A stretch of 64,000 nt of DNA from Lachnospiraceae bacterium. Lineage in GTDB: Bacteria > Bacillota > Clostridia > Lachnospirales > Lachnospiraceae. Position 1 is the stretch's first letter. Every line of letters starts with the position of its first letter. The notes under the pieces are model-generated. The model saw nothing but the letters and a program-made list of their open reading frames with translations. It did no database searches and was not told the DNA's origin. Shown one piece after another: positions 8,360 through 17,552 of this stretch. The DNA lies in NCBI GenBank assembly GCA_017615545.1, contig JAFZZY010000007.1, positions 1 to 64,000 on the forward strand, read 5' to 3'. The translations under genes and the position numbers were made by a program.

Positions 8360-9380
8360 AATCCTCTTCTTTGTCGTTGTATTTGCGGTTACTATTTATA
8401 GCGTACTGAAGGGGAAGGATCTTAAATCCATATGGAACGCCATTTTGGGCGCCAGAAAACGATGGATCTTTCTGGCTTTGCTTCTGACTGTTTTGTTCAT
8501 CTGCAGCGAGTCTGTGATCATTTCCTACATGTTACGGGTGCTTAAATCGCCGGTCAAACTTTGGAAATGCATTCTGGTATCCTGGATCGGGTTCTTTTAC
8601 TGTTACATCACCCCGTCCGCTACCGGCGGCCAGCCCATGCAGATGTACTATCTGAAACGCGAAAACGTGGATTACAGTGTCAGCATGCCCGTCATCATGG
8701 TCGTAACGATCACTTACAAATTGATCTTGGTCGTGATCGGTATACCGCTGGTGATCTGGGGACGCCCCTATGTGCAGGAGCATGTCGGTGCCGCGGCGTT
8801 TTGGTTGTACCTCGGTGTACTGCTGAACATCATCTGCGTAGGCTTTATGTTGCTTCTTTTGTTCCGCATCAACTGGGCAGGTAAGATCCTATATCTGGGC
8901 CTGCGTTTCCTGAAGAAGATCCATCTGGTCCGCAATTATGAAGCGGCCGAAGCGAAACTGGTAGCTTTCATGAAGAGTTATCAGGATACGGCCAATTCCA
9001 TCGGCGGCCACTGGAAGATGTTGGGCAATGTAATGTTGATCACCATCCTTCAGCGTTTGTTTTATTTCAGTATTTCCTGGTGCGTCTATAAGTCGTTCGG
9101 GCTGTCGGGAACCGGTTTCTGGACCATTATCTTCCTGCAGGCCCTGATCGCGACTGCCGTAGACATGCTGCCGTTCCCCGGCGGAATGGGCATCACAGAA
9201 CATATGTTCGAGTTTTGTTTTGCCGCTATTTATCCTGCAGCATTGCTTACACCGGCAAACCTGTTGATGCGTGGCGTAACGTTTTACTCCATCGTATTCA
9301 TCGGTGCAGTTGTCACGTTTGTTTCCGCCTTTGTTTTTAAGAGAAGAGATCATAGATCAAACCAAGGAGTTTCTACATGA
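8334..9380 (+). CDS. UPF0104 / lysylphosphatidylglycerol-synthase-type flippase domain protein
   Basis: 348 residues, about eight to nine membrane helices, no soluble synthase domain. The family corresponds to the N-terminal flippase half of MprF (also called YbhN-like or UPF0104). Seen: the conserved SATGGQPMQMYYLKR segment around residues 96-110, and PFPGGMGITEHMF around 281-293 near the C-terminus. Overlaps the upstream PAP2 gene by 26 bp and the downstream pssA by 4 bp (ATGA), so it is translationally coupled to phospholipid synthesis genes. The most economical role is moving a lipid across the membrane, possibly the phosphatidylethanolamine made by the next two products. That cargo is inferred from context only. 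Confidence 0.8.
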   Translation: MKVKAKIFKILFFVVVFAVTIYSVLKGKDLKSIWNAILGARKRWIFLALLLTVLFICSESVIISYMLRVLKSPVKLWKCILVSWIGFFYCYITPSATGGQPMQMYYLKRENVDYSVSMPVIMVVTITYKLILVVIGIPLVIWGRPYVQEHVGAAAFWLYLGVLLNIICVGFMLLLLFRINWAGKILYLGLRFLKKIHLVRNYEAAEAKLVAFMKSYQDTANSIGGHWKMLGNVMLITILQRLFYFSISWCVYKSFGLSGTGFWTIIFLQALIATAVDMLPFPGGMGITEHMFEFCFAAIYPAALLTPANLLMRGVTFYSIVFIGAVVTFVSAFVFKRRDHRSNQGVST

Positions 9381-9997
9381 TAGGCTATTATGATTATACG
9401 ATCGTCACGACCTTTCTGAGTCTGTTTTCTTCGATGCTCGGCATCTTTCTGACATCGCAGTCGAATTACAAATTCGCGATCCTTTGTCTGGCATTGTCCG
9501 GTTTCTGTGATATGCTCGACGGTAAGATCGCGCGTACCAAAAAGAACCGCAGCGAAGAGCAGAAGAGCTTCGGTATCCAGTTGGATTCTCTTTGCGATAT
9601 CGTTTGCTTTGGCGTTTTCCCTGCATATTTTGCATACAGGAACGGCATGGACGGTATCGTTGGCATCGTGATCCTTCTGTTCTATGTTATGAACGGCGTA
9701 ATCCGCCTGGCATACTATAACGTGATGGAAGAGAAGCGCCAGAAAGAAACGGAAGGCTGCCGTAAGTTCTATTCGGGTCTGCCGATCACTTCGATCGCCA
9801 TTGCTTTGCCGATCTTTTATCTGGTCGGAAGTCTTTTGGAACATAAGTTTTACGTACTTTTGATCCACATCTGCATGACATCCGTCGGTGCTCTGTTTGT
9901 CGTAGATTTTAAGGTTAAGAAGCCTAACAACGCTCAGCTGGCAGTCATCGTCATCGTTGTTGCCATGGTCGTATTGTCCCTGTTGAAATTGATCTAG
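9377..9997 (+). CDS. pssA: CDP-diacylglycerol-serine O-phosphatidyltransferase
   Basis: 206-residue membrane enzyme of the CDP-alcohol phosphatidyltransferase family, probably making phosphatidylserine from CDP-diacylglycerol and serine. The catalytic signature is present: Asp45, Asp48-Gly49, Ala52-Arg53, Gly66, Asp70 and Asp74. The spacing between AR and the following Gly is 12 residues rather than the usual 8, a small insertion (TKKNRSEEQKSF). Start overlaps the flippase gene as ATGA. The assignment as a serine (not glycerol or inositol) enzyme rests on the adjacent phosphatidylserine decarboxylase gene 11 bp downstream. Confidence 0.88.
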   Translation: MIGYYDYTIVTTFLSLFSSMLGIFLTSQSNYKFAILCLALSGFCDMLDGKIARTKKNRSEEQKSFGIQLDSLCDIVCFGVFPAYFAYRNGMDGIVGIVILLFYVMNGVIRLAYYNVMEEKRQKETEGCRKFYSGLPITSIAIALPIFYLVGSLLEHKFYVLLIHICMTSVGALFVVDFKVKKPNNAQLAVIVIVVAMVVLSLLKLI

Positions 9998-10008
9998 GAG
10001 GTACATTC

Positions 10009-10926
10009 GTGCAGTATTACACCAGAATGACCAATTGCATATCCCGGGATCGTTATCCTTCGGCCGAACTGGTCGTAGACGACAGCAGCACGCAGGAGAA
10101 GATGCTTGGTTTTCTTTACGGGACCATGATCGGACGCGCTTTGCTGAAACCTTTGGTATCTCCGTTGGTATCGAAGTCTTGCGGCCGTTTCCTGGACAGC
10201 GGGCTTTCGAGAAAACTGATCCCTATCTTTATCAAAAAGTGCGGACTCGATATGACCTTCGTGAACCGCGAAGTCGACGATTTCAAATCGTACAATGATT
10301 TCTTTACCCGCGAACTCGTTGCCAATGCGAGACCGGTCGATCATACGAACGATCATCTGATCAGTCCGTGTGATTCTAAACTGCTGGTCTATGATATCGA
10401 TGAGGATCTGCGTGTACAGATCAAAAACACGACGTACACAATGCATGAACTCCTGCGGGATCAGCGTCTCGCAGAGAAATATAAGGGCGGATCGATGTTC
10501 ATTTTCCGCCTGTCTGTGGATGATTACCACAGATACTGCTATATCGATGACGGGATCAAGACGCATAACCGGCGGATCCCCGGAGTGTTCCATACGGTAC
10601 ATCCGGCGGCCGGCGATCTCTATCCGATCTACAAGCAGAACACCAGAGAGTATTGCATGATGCGCACCGATCATTTTGGTGATGTCATCATGATGGAGGT
10701 CGGCGCCCTGAATGTCGGCCGTATCGTAAATTACAAACAAAAAGGTCATTTCTCGCGCGGCGAGGAAAAGGGTCGCTTTGAATTCGGCGGTTCAACGATC
10801 GTTTTGTTCTTCGAAAAAGACCGGGTCGTGCCGGATCCGGATATCATGCTGCACAGTCAGTTGGACATTGAGACGAAGGTGAGCATGGGTGAAAAAATCG
10901 GCGTTGGAGGAGTAGGAAATGTTTGA
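10009..10926 (+). CDS. psd: Phosphatidylserine decarboxylase proenzyme
   Basis: 305 residues. Decarboxylates phosphatidylserine to phosphatidylethanolamine using a pyruvoyl group made by self-cleavage. The cleavage motif is FGGST, with the pyruvoyl-forming Ser at residue 262, in a C-terminal position normal for the family; FFTREL near residue 100 and HRYCYIDDG near 175-183 are further conserved blocks. Starts at GTG 10009 behind a strong AGGAGG site. Follows pssA by 11 bp and overlaps the next ORF by 8 bp. Together with PssA it completes the PE pathway. Confidence 0.93.
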   Translation: MQYYTRMTNCISRDRYPSAELVVDDSSTQEKMLGFLYGTMIGRALLKPLVSPLVSKSCGRFLDSGLSRKLIPIFIKKCGLDMTFVNREVDDFKSYNDFFTRELVANARPVDHTNDHLISPCDSKLLVYDIDEDLRVQIKNTTYTMHELLRDQRLAEKYKGGSMFIFRLSVDDYHRYCYIDDGIKTHNRRIPGVFHTVHPAAGDLYPIYKQNTREYCMMRTDHFGDVIMMEVGALNVGRIVNYKQKGHFSRGEEKGRFEFGGSTIVLFFEKDRVVPDPDIMLHSQLDIETKVSMGEKIGVGGVGNV

Positions 10927-12052
10927 AGCACAAGTGCAGGAGTTCAATCAGAAACTCGAGGGTGTGGTTGAACTTGCAAAGCAGGATCTCGAAGCGGCTA
11001 CAAATTCGTTAGAGGAACTTGCGAAAGAACTGGATAATATCGTACCCATGGAAAGTAACGAATACTATGAGTGCCGATATAATGCATACGAGATCCTTTC
11101 GGATTTCAAACTGATGGCGCGTAAGTTCCCGCAGTGTGAGGCAGATCTGAAAGAGATGATCAAAGCTGCCATGGAACTGTATAAGCGTGACGAGGAGGAT
11201 TATTCCCTTCATGTTTCCACCGCTTATTTCAAACTCGGTGCTTTGGGCCGCATCTGCAATAATATGGCGACCATGACCGAGCCTCGCGTCTTAAACGAGG
11301 AAGAGCAGAAGGTCTTTGATACGATCCTGAATTACTACAAATTGGCGATCCGTTATACGATCGAGGAACTGAAGACCGGACATATCAAGATCGTGACCCT
11401 GCATGCTACCGCTTTGGAGCATATGGGCGTTATGTATGCCAACGTGGGCAATAATAAAGATGCCATCACCGCTTTGGAGCAGTCGATCAATTTCCAGAAG
11501 GCCGTTTACGATAAACGTGACGACCGTACGAGCGGTATCCAGCTTGCCATGCGCATGAACATGATCTCGAATGTCTACAATCGCATGCATGACATGCAGA
11601 AGGTCGTAGATACTTTGGAGGACTCCATCTTCGTTCTGGAGGAACTGGAGGATGCAGACCCCGTCAACATCAAGATCCTGCTGTGCCGTCACTGCCTGAA
11701 TCTTGCCGGTGCTTATGCACGTGTCCGCGAGGAGGCTGCGAAGGCGCCCGCAATGTATCAAAAGGGTGTTGCAAAGGTAGAAGAGGCTTGCAAACTCAAC
11801 GATAAAGAAGCGATCCCGGATGTGATCATGGCCAATTATCTCGCGGCGCAGTATTTCTTCGTGTGCAAGCGTAACGAGATCTGCAAGCGTATGCTCAGAC
11901 GCGCGATCGAGGCAGGAACCTATTTCAAAGAGAATTCCGGATCCGATGAGTATGATAACTTCGTAAGCATCAGTAAGAACCTGTTGGCTCGCCTCGAGGA
12001 AGAAGAAGCGAAAGCAAAAGAGCCGAAGAAGGCCGACGAGACGAAGAAGTAA
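10919..12052 (+). CDS. TPR-like helical repeat protein, unknown function
   Basis: 377 residues, soluble, predominantly helical, with tetratricopeptide-like repeats in the middle (for example AITALEQSINFQKAVYDKR around residues 180-200, and helices to about 300). N-terminal region is coiled-coil-like with Leu/Glu heptads; the C-terminus is a lysine/glutamate-rich tail. No signal peptide or catalytic motif seen. The ATG at 10919 lies inside the end of psd with GGAGG upstream, so it is coupled to the lipid cassette and may be a scaffold or regulator for it, but nothing in the sequence proves that. Confidence 0.7.
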   Translation: MFEAQVQEFNQKLEGVVELAKQDLEAATNSLEELAKELDNIVPMESNEYYECRYNAYEILSDFKLMARKFPQCEADLKEMIKAAMELYKRDEEDYSLHVSTAYFKLGALGRICNNMATMTEPRVLNEEEQKVFDTILNYYKLAIRYTIEELKTGHIKIVTLHATALEHMGVMYANVGNNKDAITALEQSINFQKAVYDKRDDRTSGIQLAMRMNMISNVYNRMHDMQKVVDTLEDSIFVLEELEDADPVNIKILLCRHCLNLAGAYARVREEAAKAPAMYQKGVAKVEEACKLNDKEAIPDVIMANYLAAQYFFVCKRNEICKRMLRRAIEAGTYFKENSGSDEYDNFVSISKNLLARLEEEEAKAKEPKKADETKK

Positions 12053-12081
12053 AAATCCTGATAAAAATACATAAAATCCTA

Positions 12082-12110
12082 TTGCCTTCCCGCTTAAAGT
12101 GTGGTATGCT
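12082..12110 (+). promoter_or_regulatory. Promoter of the first nrdD operon
   Basis: TTGCCT (12082-12087), 17 bp, TATGCT (12105-12110), about 100 bp before nrdD. Confidence 0.65.
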
Positions 12111-12121
12111 AAGCATGTTAA

Positions 12122-12137
12122 ACACGATATCTTGTGA
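12122..12137 (+). promoter_or_regulatory. NrdR-box-like site
   Basis: ACACGATATCTTGTGA matches 13 of 16 positions of the NrdR consensus (ACAC-wATATATw-GTGT style) and lies just past the expected transcription start. NrdR is the usual repressor of bacterial ribonucleotide reductase genes. Only one good copy is visible here, whereas pairs are usual. Confidence 0.55.
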
Positions 12138-12213
12138 TTTGTATTCGTAATTGTTACTAGATGTAGTTGTTACAGGCTAACGCTATCGGACATAAAAGCA
12201 GGGAGGTATTTTT

Positions 12214-14343
12214 ATGTTACAGGGTGTAAAAGTTATAAAAAAGGACGGAACGAAGGAGGACTTTAATGTCCAGAAGGTCGTCGTTGCCGTCAATAAATCC
12301 GCATACCGCGCTCTGGTCAAATTTACACAGCAAGAGCTGGATTTCATTTGCCAGTTTGTAGAAGAGAAGGTAGAGGAGCTGGGCGTCAAAGAGATCGCCA
12401 TCGCCCAGATGCATAATGTTGTTGAGGGCGCTTTGGAGCGTGTGAACCCTGTGGTAGCGAAGTCGTACCGCGACTACCGCAACTATAAGCAGGACTTCGT
12501 TCAGATGCTGGATGAGGTTTATAAGGCCAGCCAGTCCATCATGTACATCGGTGATAAGGAGAACTCCAACACCGACAGTGCGCTCGTTTCCTCCAAGCGC
12601 AGTCTGATCTTCAACGAGCTGAATAAGTCCCTGTATAAGAAGTTCTTCCTGACAACGGAGGAACTGCAGGCGATCCGTGAAGGTTACCTCTATATCCACG
12701 ATATGGCGGCGCGTCGTGACACCATGAACTGCTGTCTGTTCAACGTCGAAGAGGTGCTGCGTGGCGGTTTCGAGATGGGTAATCTTTGGTATAACGAGCC
12801 GAAGACGCTGGATGTTGCTTTCGACGTTATCGGTGATATCGTTCTTTCGGCTGCAAGCCAGCAGTACGGCGGTTTCACCATTCCGCAGGCAGATAAGATC
12901 CTCGAGCCTTACGCGGAAAAATCCTATGTGAAATATATCAAGAAATATACCGACCTCGGCATCAGCGAGGAACGTGCAAAGGAAGAAGCGATCAAAGATA
13001 TTGAGCGCGACTTCGAACAGGGCTTCCAGGGCTGGGAGTATAAGTTTAACACCGTTGCATCTTCCCGCGGCGACTATCCCTTCATTACAGTGACGGCAGG
13101 TATCGGAACCGGTCGTTTCGCGAAGATGGCGACCATCAAGATGCTGCAGGTGCGTCGCAAAGGTCAGGGTAAGGCGGAGTGTAAGAAACCCGTTCTCTTC
13201 CCGAAGATCGTTTTCCTATACGATGAGAATCTGCACGGCCCCGGCTGCGAGCTAGAGGATGTTTTCGAGGCAGGTATCGAGTGCTCTTCGAAGACCATGT
13301 ATCCCGACTGGCTCTCATTGACCGGAAAGGGTTACATCGCCAGCATGTATAAAAACTACGGAGAGGTCATCTCCCCGATGGGATGTCGTGCGTTCCTGTC
13401 GCCTTGGTATGAGCGCGGCGGCATGCATCCGGCGGATGATAAAGATAAGCCCGTATTTGTCGGCCGTTTCAATATCGGCGTTGTCAGCCTGCATTTGCCG
13501 ATGATCCTGGCGAAATCCCGTCAGGAATCCAGAGATTTCTATGAAGTGCTGGATTACTACCTGAACCTGATCCGTCAGCTGCACATCCGTACTTATGCTT
13601 ATCTGGGCGAGATGAAGGCTTCCACAAACCCGCTGGCATACTGTGAGGGCGGTTTCTACGGCGGCCATCTGGGTATTCATGATAAGATCAAGCCGGTCCT
13701 GAAGGCTGCGACCGCATCCTTTGGTATCACGGCGTTTAATGAACTCCAGCAGCTCTACAATGGCAAATCGCTCGTAGAGGACGGAGAGTTCGCTCTGGAA
13801 GTCCTGACCTACATCAATAAAAAGATCGAGGAGTTCAAAGAGGCCGATGGCCATCTGTACGCGATCTATGCGACACCGGCTGAGAACCTCTGTGGCCTGC
13901 AGGTAAAGCAGTTCCGTAAGAAGTACGGAATCGTGGAAAATGTATCCGACCGTGAATATGTAAGCAATGGTTTCCATTGCCACGTTACAGAGAATATCAC
14001 GCCGATCCAGAAGCAGGATCTCGAGTATCGTTTCTGGGAACTTTCGAACGGCGGTAAGATCCAGTATGTAAAGTACCCGATCGACTACAACAAAGAGGCG
14101 ATCAAGACGCTGGTGCGCCGCGCCATGAAGATGGGCTTCTACGAGGGTGTTAACATGTCCCTGGCGTACTGTGATGACTGCGGTCACCAGGAACTGGAGA
14201 TGGATGTATGTCCGAAGTGCGGCAGCCGCAATCTGACGAAGATCGATCGTATGAACGGTTATCTTTCCTACTCGAGAGTTAAGGGTGACACCCGTCTGAA
14301 CGCTGCGAAGATGGCTGAGATCGCCGAAAGAAAATCAATGTAA
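12214..14343 (+). CDS. nrdD: Anaerobic (class III) ribonucleoside-triphosphate reductase
   Basis: 709 residues. Reduces ribonucleoside triphosphates to deoxy forms using a glycyl radical. An ATP-cone regulatory domain covers about residues 1-95. The catalytic barrel follows. Near the end is a four-cysteine zinc ribbon (C-D-D-C and C-P-K-C) and the glycyl radical loop RMNGYL with Gly682. The radical is installed by NrdG, encoded 14 bp downstream. Start at ATG 12214 with GGGAGG upstream. The second nrdD at 19008 has a different C-terminus, so this is one of two distinct class III enzymes. Confidence 0.94.
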   Translation: MLQGVKVIKKDGTKEDFNVQKVVVAVNKSAYRALVKFTQQELDFICQFVEEKVEELGVKEIAIAQMHNVVEGALERVNPVVAKSYRDYRNYKQDFVQMLDEVYKASQSIMYIGDKENSNTDSALVSSKRSLIFNELNKSLYKKFFLTTEELQAIREGYLYIHDMAARRDTMNCCLFNVEEVLRGGFEMGNLWYNEPKTLDVAFDVIGDIVLSAASQQYGGFTIPQADKILEPYAEKSYVKYIKKYTDLGISEERAKEEAIKDIERDFEQGFQGWEYKFNTVASSRGDYPFITVTAGIGTGRFAKMATIKMLQVRRKGQGKAECKKPVLFPKIVFLYDENLHGPGCELEDVFEAGIECSSKTMYPDWLSLTGKGYIASMYKNYGEVISPMGCRAFLSPWYERGGMHPADDKDKPVFVGRFNIGVVSLHLPMILAKSRQESRDFYEVLDYYLNLIRQLHIRTYAYLGEMKASTNPLAYCEGGFYGGHLGIHDKIKPVLKAATASFGITAFNELQQLYNGKSLVEDGEFALEVLTYINKKIEEFKEADGHLYAIYATPAENLCGLQVKQFRKKYGIVENVSDREYVSNGFHCHVTENITPIQKQDLEYRFWELSNGGKIQYVKYPIDYNKEAIKTLVRRAMKMGFYEGVNMSLAYCDDCGHQELEMDVCPKCGSRNLTKIDRMNGYLSYSRVKGDTRLNAAKMAEIAERKSM

Positions 14344-14356
14344 ACGGAGACAGAAG

Positions 14357-14854
14357 ATGCGTTATCATAACATAACGAAGGACGATATGCTGAACGGAGA
14401 CGGGCTCCGCGTGGTCCTTTGGCTGAGCGGTTGCTCACATTGCTGCGAGGGATGCCAGAACCCCATTACCTGGGACAGCGAAGGCGGACTTCCCTTTGAT
14501 GCGGCGGCCAAACAGGAAATATTCGATGAACTGGATAAAGACTATATCTCCGGCATTACATTCAGCGGCGGCGATCCGTTGTTCTACAAAAACCGGGCCG
14601 ATGTAGCGGAACTGATCGATGAGATCCGCGAGAAATATCCGGATAAGACCATCTGGCTCTACACCGGTTACGAGTGGGAAGCGATCCGCGACCTGCCCAT
14701 GATGCGTAAGATCGACGTCGTGATCGACGGCTTGTTTGTGCTCAGCCTACTGGATAAGCAGCTGAAGTGGCGCGGAAGTTCGAATCAGAAGGTCATCGAC
14801 GTACAGAAGAGCCTGCAGAACGAGGATAAAGAAGCAGTTTTGTTCTGTGATTAG
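14357..14854 (+). CDS. nrdG: Anaerobic ribonucleotide reductase activating protein
   Basis: 165 residues, radical SAM. Generates the glycyl radical on NrdD from S-adenosylmethionine. The cluster motif is C-x3-C-x2-C in SGCSHCCEGCQNP near residues 29-41; ITFSGGDPL around 63-71 is the SAM-binding GGE-like segment (here GGDP), typical of activases. Length is normal. 14 bp after nrdD, same operon. It is the only activase gene in the window, so it may also have to serve the second NrdD. Confidence 0.94.
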   Translation: MRYHNITKDDMLNGDGLRVVLWLSGCSHCCEGCQNPITWDSEGGLPFDAAAKQEIFDELDKDYISGITFSGGDPLFYKNRADVAELIDEIREKYPDKTIWLYTGYEWEAIRDLPMMRKIDVVIDGLFVLSLLDKQLKWRGSSNQKVIDVQKSLQNEDKEAVLFCD

Positions 14855-14891
14855 GCTGATATGATAGATTAATAACAGGAAGGTTATTCAA

Positions 14892-15341
14892 ATGCAAAAG
14901 GAGATCATGGCAAAGATCAAGATCCGGTATGTATCCGATCAGATCGAAAAGCTGACGTATATCGACGGGAAGTCGGACTGGATCGACCTTCGTGCAGCGG
15001 AGGATGTAGTGCTGAAGGCGGGCGAGTTCAAACTGATCAGCCTGGGCGTGTGCATGCAACTGCCGGAAGGATATGAGGCACACATTGTCCCGAGAAGTTC
15101 GACCTTTAAGAACTTCGGAGTGCTTCAGGCAAACCATATGGGCGTTGTGGACTGCTCATATTGCGGTAATAATGACATCTGGCGCTTTCCGGCGCTGGCC
15201 ATGCGTGACACCGAGATCCACGTCGGAGACCGCATCTGCCAGTTTCGCATCATGGAGAACCAGCCGAAGATCGTGTTTGAAGAGGTCGATAACCTCGAGG
15301 GCGCCGATCGCGGTGGTTTCGGTAGCACCGGCATCGTATAA
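14892..15341 (+). CDS. dut: dUTP diphosphatase
   Basis: 149 residues. Hydrolyses dUTP to dUMP, preventing uracil incorporation and feeding dTMP synthesis. The trimeric dUTPase motifs are in order: [43 protein letters not shown] and the C-terminal Gly-rich DRGGFGSTG. The third motif carries an unusual pair of cysteines (D-C-S-Y-C) in place of common residues around the uracil-binding hairpin. Start at 14892 is supported by AGGAAGG with 8-nt spacing; the in-frame ATG at 14907 is only 3 nt behind its own GGAG. Probably transcribed with nrdDG, 37 bp upstream. Confidence 0.93.
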   Translation: MQKEIMAKIKIRYVSDQIEKLTYIDGKSDWIDLRAAEDVVLKAGEFKLISLGVCMQLPEGYEAHIVPRSSTFKNFGVLQANHMGVVDCSYCGNNDIWRFPALAMRDTEIHVGDRICQFRIMENQPKIVFEEVDNLEGADRGGFGSTGIV

Positions 15342-15344
15342 AAA

Positions 15345-15380
15345 TACGGCTGATCCGTCGTATGCGACGGGTCAGCCGTA
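15345..15380 (-). terminator. Terminator between convergent dut and degV
   Basis: Sixteen-base stem (15345-15360 with 15365-15380, one G-T pair) with a TATG loop. The T-run (TTTTTAT) lies on the minus-strand exit side, so it terminates degV; on the plus strand it is followed by mixed sequence and may only slow dut transcripts. Confidence 0.85.
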
Positions 15381-15400
15381 GGTTATTCATTCGAACGGTT

Positions 15401-16264
15401 TTATCGTTTCTCGCCCATGAAGAAGAGAGCAACGGTTCCGGGACCGGAATGTGCTCCGATGGTCGGAGAGATGTAATTGATGATCTTGCAGTCGATGCCG
15501 AAGCGGCTCTTTACCTGAGCGGCAACATATTTAGCGTCATCGAGGCAGTCGCCGTGACCCAGGAAGATCGTATCGTTCTCCCAGTCACCGAGGGAAGCGC
15601 CCATGTTGTCGACCAGAGCGTTCAGAGACTTCTTACGGCCGATGGACTTGCCGACGGGCTTCAGAAGGCCTTCGTCATCCACGTGAAGGACAGGCTTCAG
15701 GCTGACCAGGGTACCGACGATCGCTGCGGTCTTCGAAACGCGGCCGCCACGGTGCAGGTGGAAGAGGTCATTGACCGTGAACTGATGGCAGAAGTGTGTG
15801 ATGTTGGCTTTGAGCCACTCGGCGATCTCCTCCATGGATTTGCCCTGCTCCTTCATCATTACGGCCTTATATACAACGAGGCCCTGACCCAGGGAAGCGG
15901 AGAGTGAGTCGATCACGATGATCTTGCGATCGGGGAATTCCTCCATCAAGGTGTTTGCTCCGGCAAATGCATTCTGGCATGTGGAGCTTAAGCCGGAAGA
16001 AAAAGCTATATGCAGGATATCATATCCTTCCGCCACGTAAGGGCGGATCTTCTCGATAAAGTTTTCCGGATTCATTGCGTTTGTTGTGGGCAATAATCCG
16101 TCACGCATCTTTGCATAGAAGGTCTGCGGTGCCATCTGGCAGTCCGGACCGTAAGAAATGCCGTCCATGATATAGTAGAGGCTGACAACGGGAATGTTGT
16201 ATTCCTTTAAGAAATCGTCCGGCAGATCGCATGTGGAGTCGGTAGTGATCAAAAATCGTTTCAT
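15401..16264 (-). CDS. DegV family fatty-acid-binding protein
   Basis: 287 residues. DegV/FakB proteins bind a fatty acid in the cleft between two domains and present it to the kinase FakA for phosphorylation and entry into phospholipid synthesis. Conserved blocks: TDSTCDLP near the N-terminus, FSSGLSST around 89-96, HRGGRVSKTAA around 170-180, and the C-terminal PTIGAHSGPGTVALFF. Single gene with own promoter and terminator, divergent from the TPR lipoprotein gene. No FakA homologue is in the window, so whether it is a true FakB is unproven. Confidence 0.92.
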   Translation of the reverse strand: MKRFLITTDSTCDLPDDFLKEYNIPVVSLYYIMDGISYGPDCQMAPQTFYAKMRDGLLPTTNAMNPENFIEKIRPYVAEGYDILHIAFSSGLSSTCQNAFAGANTLMEEFPDRKIIVIDSLSASLGQGLVVYKAVMMKEQGKSMEEIAEWLKANITHFCHQFTVNDLFHLHRGGRVSKTAAIVGTLVSLKPVLHVDDEGLLKPVGKSIGRKKSLNALVDNMGASLGDWENDTIFLGHGDCLDDAKYVAAQVKSRFGIDCKIINYISPTIGAHSGPGTVALFFMGEKR

Positions 16265-16312
16265 AAGGACCCTTTCTGAACTGTGTTTCTGTACATATCG
16301 TACGCATGGATT

Positions 16313-16341
16313 ATTGTAGCACAGAATATAGAAGGATACAA
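16313..16341 (-). promoter_or_regulatory. Promoter of degV
   Basis: Minus strand TTGTAT (16341-16336), 17 bp, TACAAT (16318-16313). Confidence 0.65.
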
Positions 16342-16361
16342 GGGTAACTCGGGAGATAGTT

Positions 16362-17552
16362 ATGAGGAAAAATACAAGGATCGTAATATCGCTGGTCGCC
16401 GCGATGCTTTTATGCGGTTGCAGTTCTGAGGCGATGATGCTGAAGTCGGACGGTATTACGCTGTATAGATCGAAGAATTATAAAGAGGCTGAGAAGATCT
16501 TTCTGCAGGCCATCTCGTTGGATGACGATAATGCGTCCATCTACAGCGACCTGGGTATGAACTATATCGAGATGAAGGATTACGAGAAAGCCATGAAGGC
16601 TTTTGATACCTCAATCGAACTGGATGGCGGCCAGCAGGAGGCTTATCGCGGAAAAGGTCTGATCTATCTGGAGCAGAAGAACTACGATGCCGCGATCGGT
16701 GAGTTCACGCAGGCGATCAAAAACACGGGGACCCGCGTCGGCGCGATCGACTATGACATTTTGTCGTACCGCGCACAGGCAGAAGCCGCCGGCGGTTTCT
16801 ACCAGGAGGCCTTGTCGACGCTGAACGCATTGGTCGAACTCGATGTCCATAAGGCAGATTCCCTGTTCCTGCGTGGAACGGTTTACATCCGAAGCGGTTC
16901 GTTTGATAAAGGGGTCAATGATCTCAAGACCTGCGCCGATCTGTCATCCGATCCTTTTCTGGACTATAAGATCTACGAAACATTGGCCGAACTCGGATAT
17001 GCCGAAGCCGGTGTCGAATTTCTGAATAAGATCTTCGAGAGCACGGAGGATACCGACGAGCTGCATTTGCTCAAGGGAAAAGCATATTATCTGCTCGGAA
17101 AATATACCAACGCTCTGCCGGAACTGGCAGCACCGATCAAAAACAATAATGCATCGGCTGTCCTTTATGCAGGCTTGTGTCATGAGAACCTAGGTGATTA
17201 TAAGAGAGCAGAGTCGGTCTACAAGAGTTTCCTGCAGACCAATTCCAAGGGACGCAATGACGCTGATACACAGGCGATCTGGGCACAGTGCGCTTATACA
17301 CAATACGAGTTGTGCGACTACAGCAATGCCAAGCACAGCATTTCCTCCGCGATCGCGATGGGGGATCATGGCCGTATGGACGACTTGTACTGGAATGAGA
17401 TCATGATCCTGTATCAACTCGGAGAGTTCCAAAACGCCTATGATAAGGCATTGAATTATAAAGAAATGTTTCCGGAGGATACCCGAATCGAAGCAGAGAT
17501 CTCGTTGCTTTCGATGAAGATACCGCAGCCGGAAAACGGAGTGATTGAATGA
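16362..17552 (+). CDS. TPR-repeat lipoprotein
   Basis: 396 residues. N-terminal signal with a lipobox-like MLLCGCSS (lipidated Cys about residue 20; the Cys at -2 is unusual), so probably anchored on the outer face of the membrane. Then about eight tetratricopeptide repeats, for instance residues 28-60 (LYRSKNYKEAEKIFLQAISL) and 62-95 (IYSDLGMNYIEMKDYEKAMK). TPR arrays bind partner proteins; no enzyme motif is present. Its stop overlaps the hflX start as ATGA, so the two are co-translated. Function unknown. Confidence 0.8.
   Translation: MRKNTRIVISLVAAMLLCGCSSEAMMLKSDGITLYRSKNYKEAEKIFLQAISLDDDNASIYSDLGMNYIEMKDYEKAMKAFDTSIELDGGQQEAYRGKGLIYLEQKNYDAAIGEFTQAIKNTGTRVGAIDYDILSYRAQAEAAGGFYQEALSTLNALVELDVHKADSLFLRGTVYIRSGSFDKGVNDLKTCADLSSDPFLDYKIYETLAELGYAEAGVEFLNKIFESTEDTDELHLLKGKAYYLLGKYTNALPELAAPIKNNNASAVLYAGLCHENLGDYKRAESVYKSFLQTNSKGRNDADTQAIWAQCAYTQYELCDYSNAKHSISSAIAMGDHGRMDDLYWNEIMILYQLGEFQNAYDKALNYKEMFPEDTRIEAEISLLSMKIPQPENGVIE

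Noticed and set aside
15345-15380. Hairpin as a plus-strand terminator for dut
   Set aside because: The T-run is on the minus-strand side; on the plus strand the stem is followed by mixed sequence, so it is assigned to degV.
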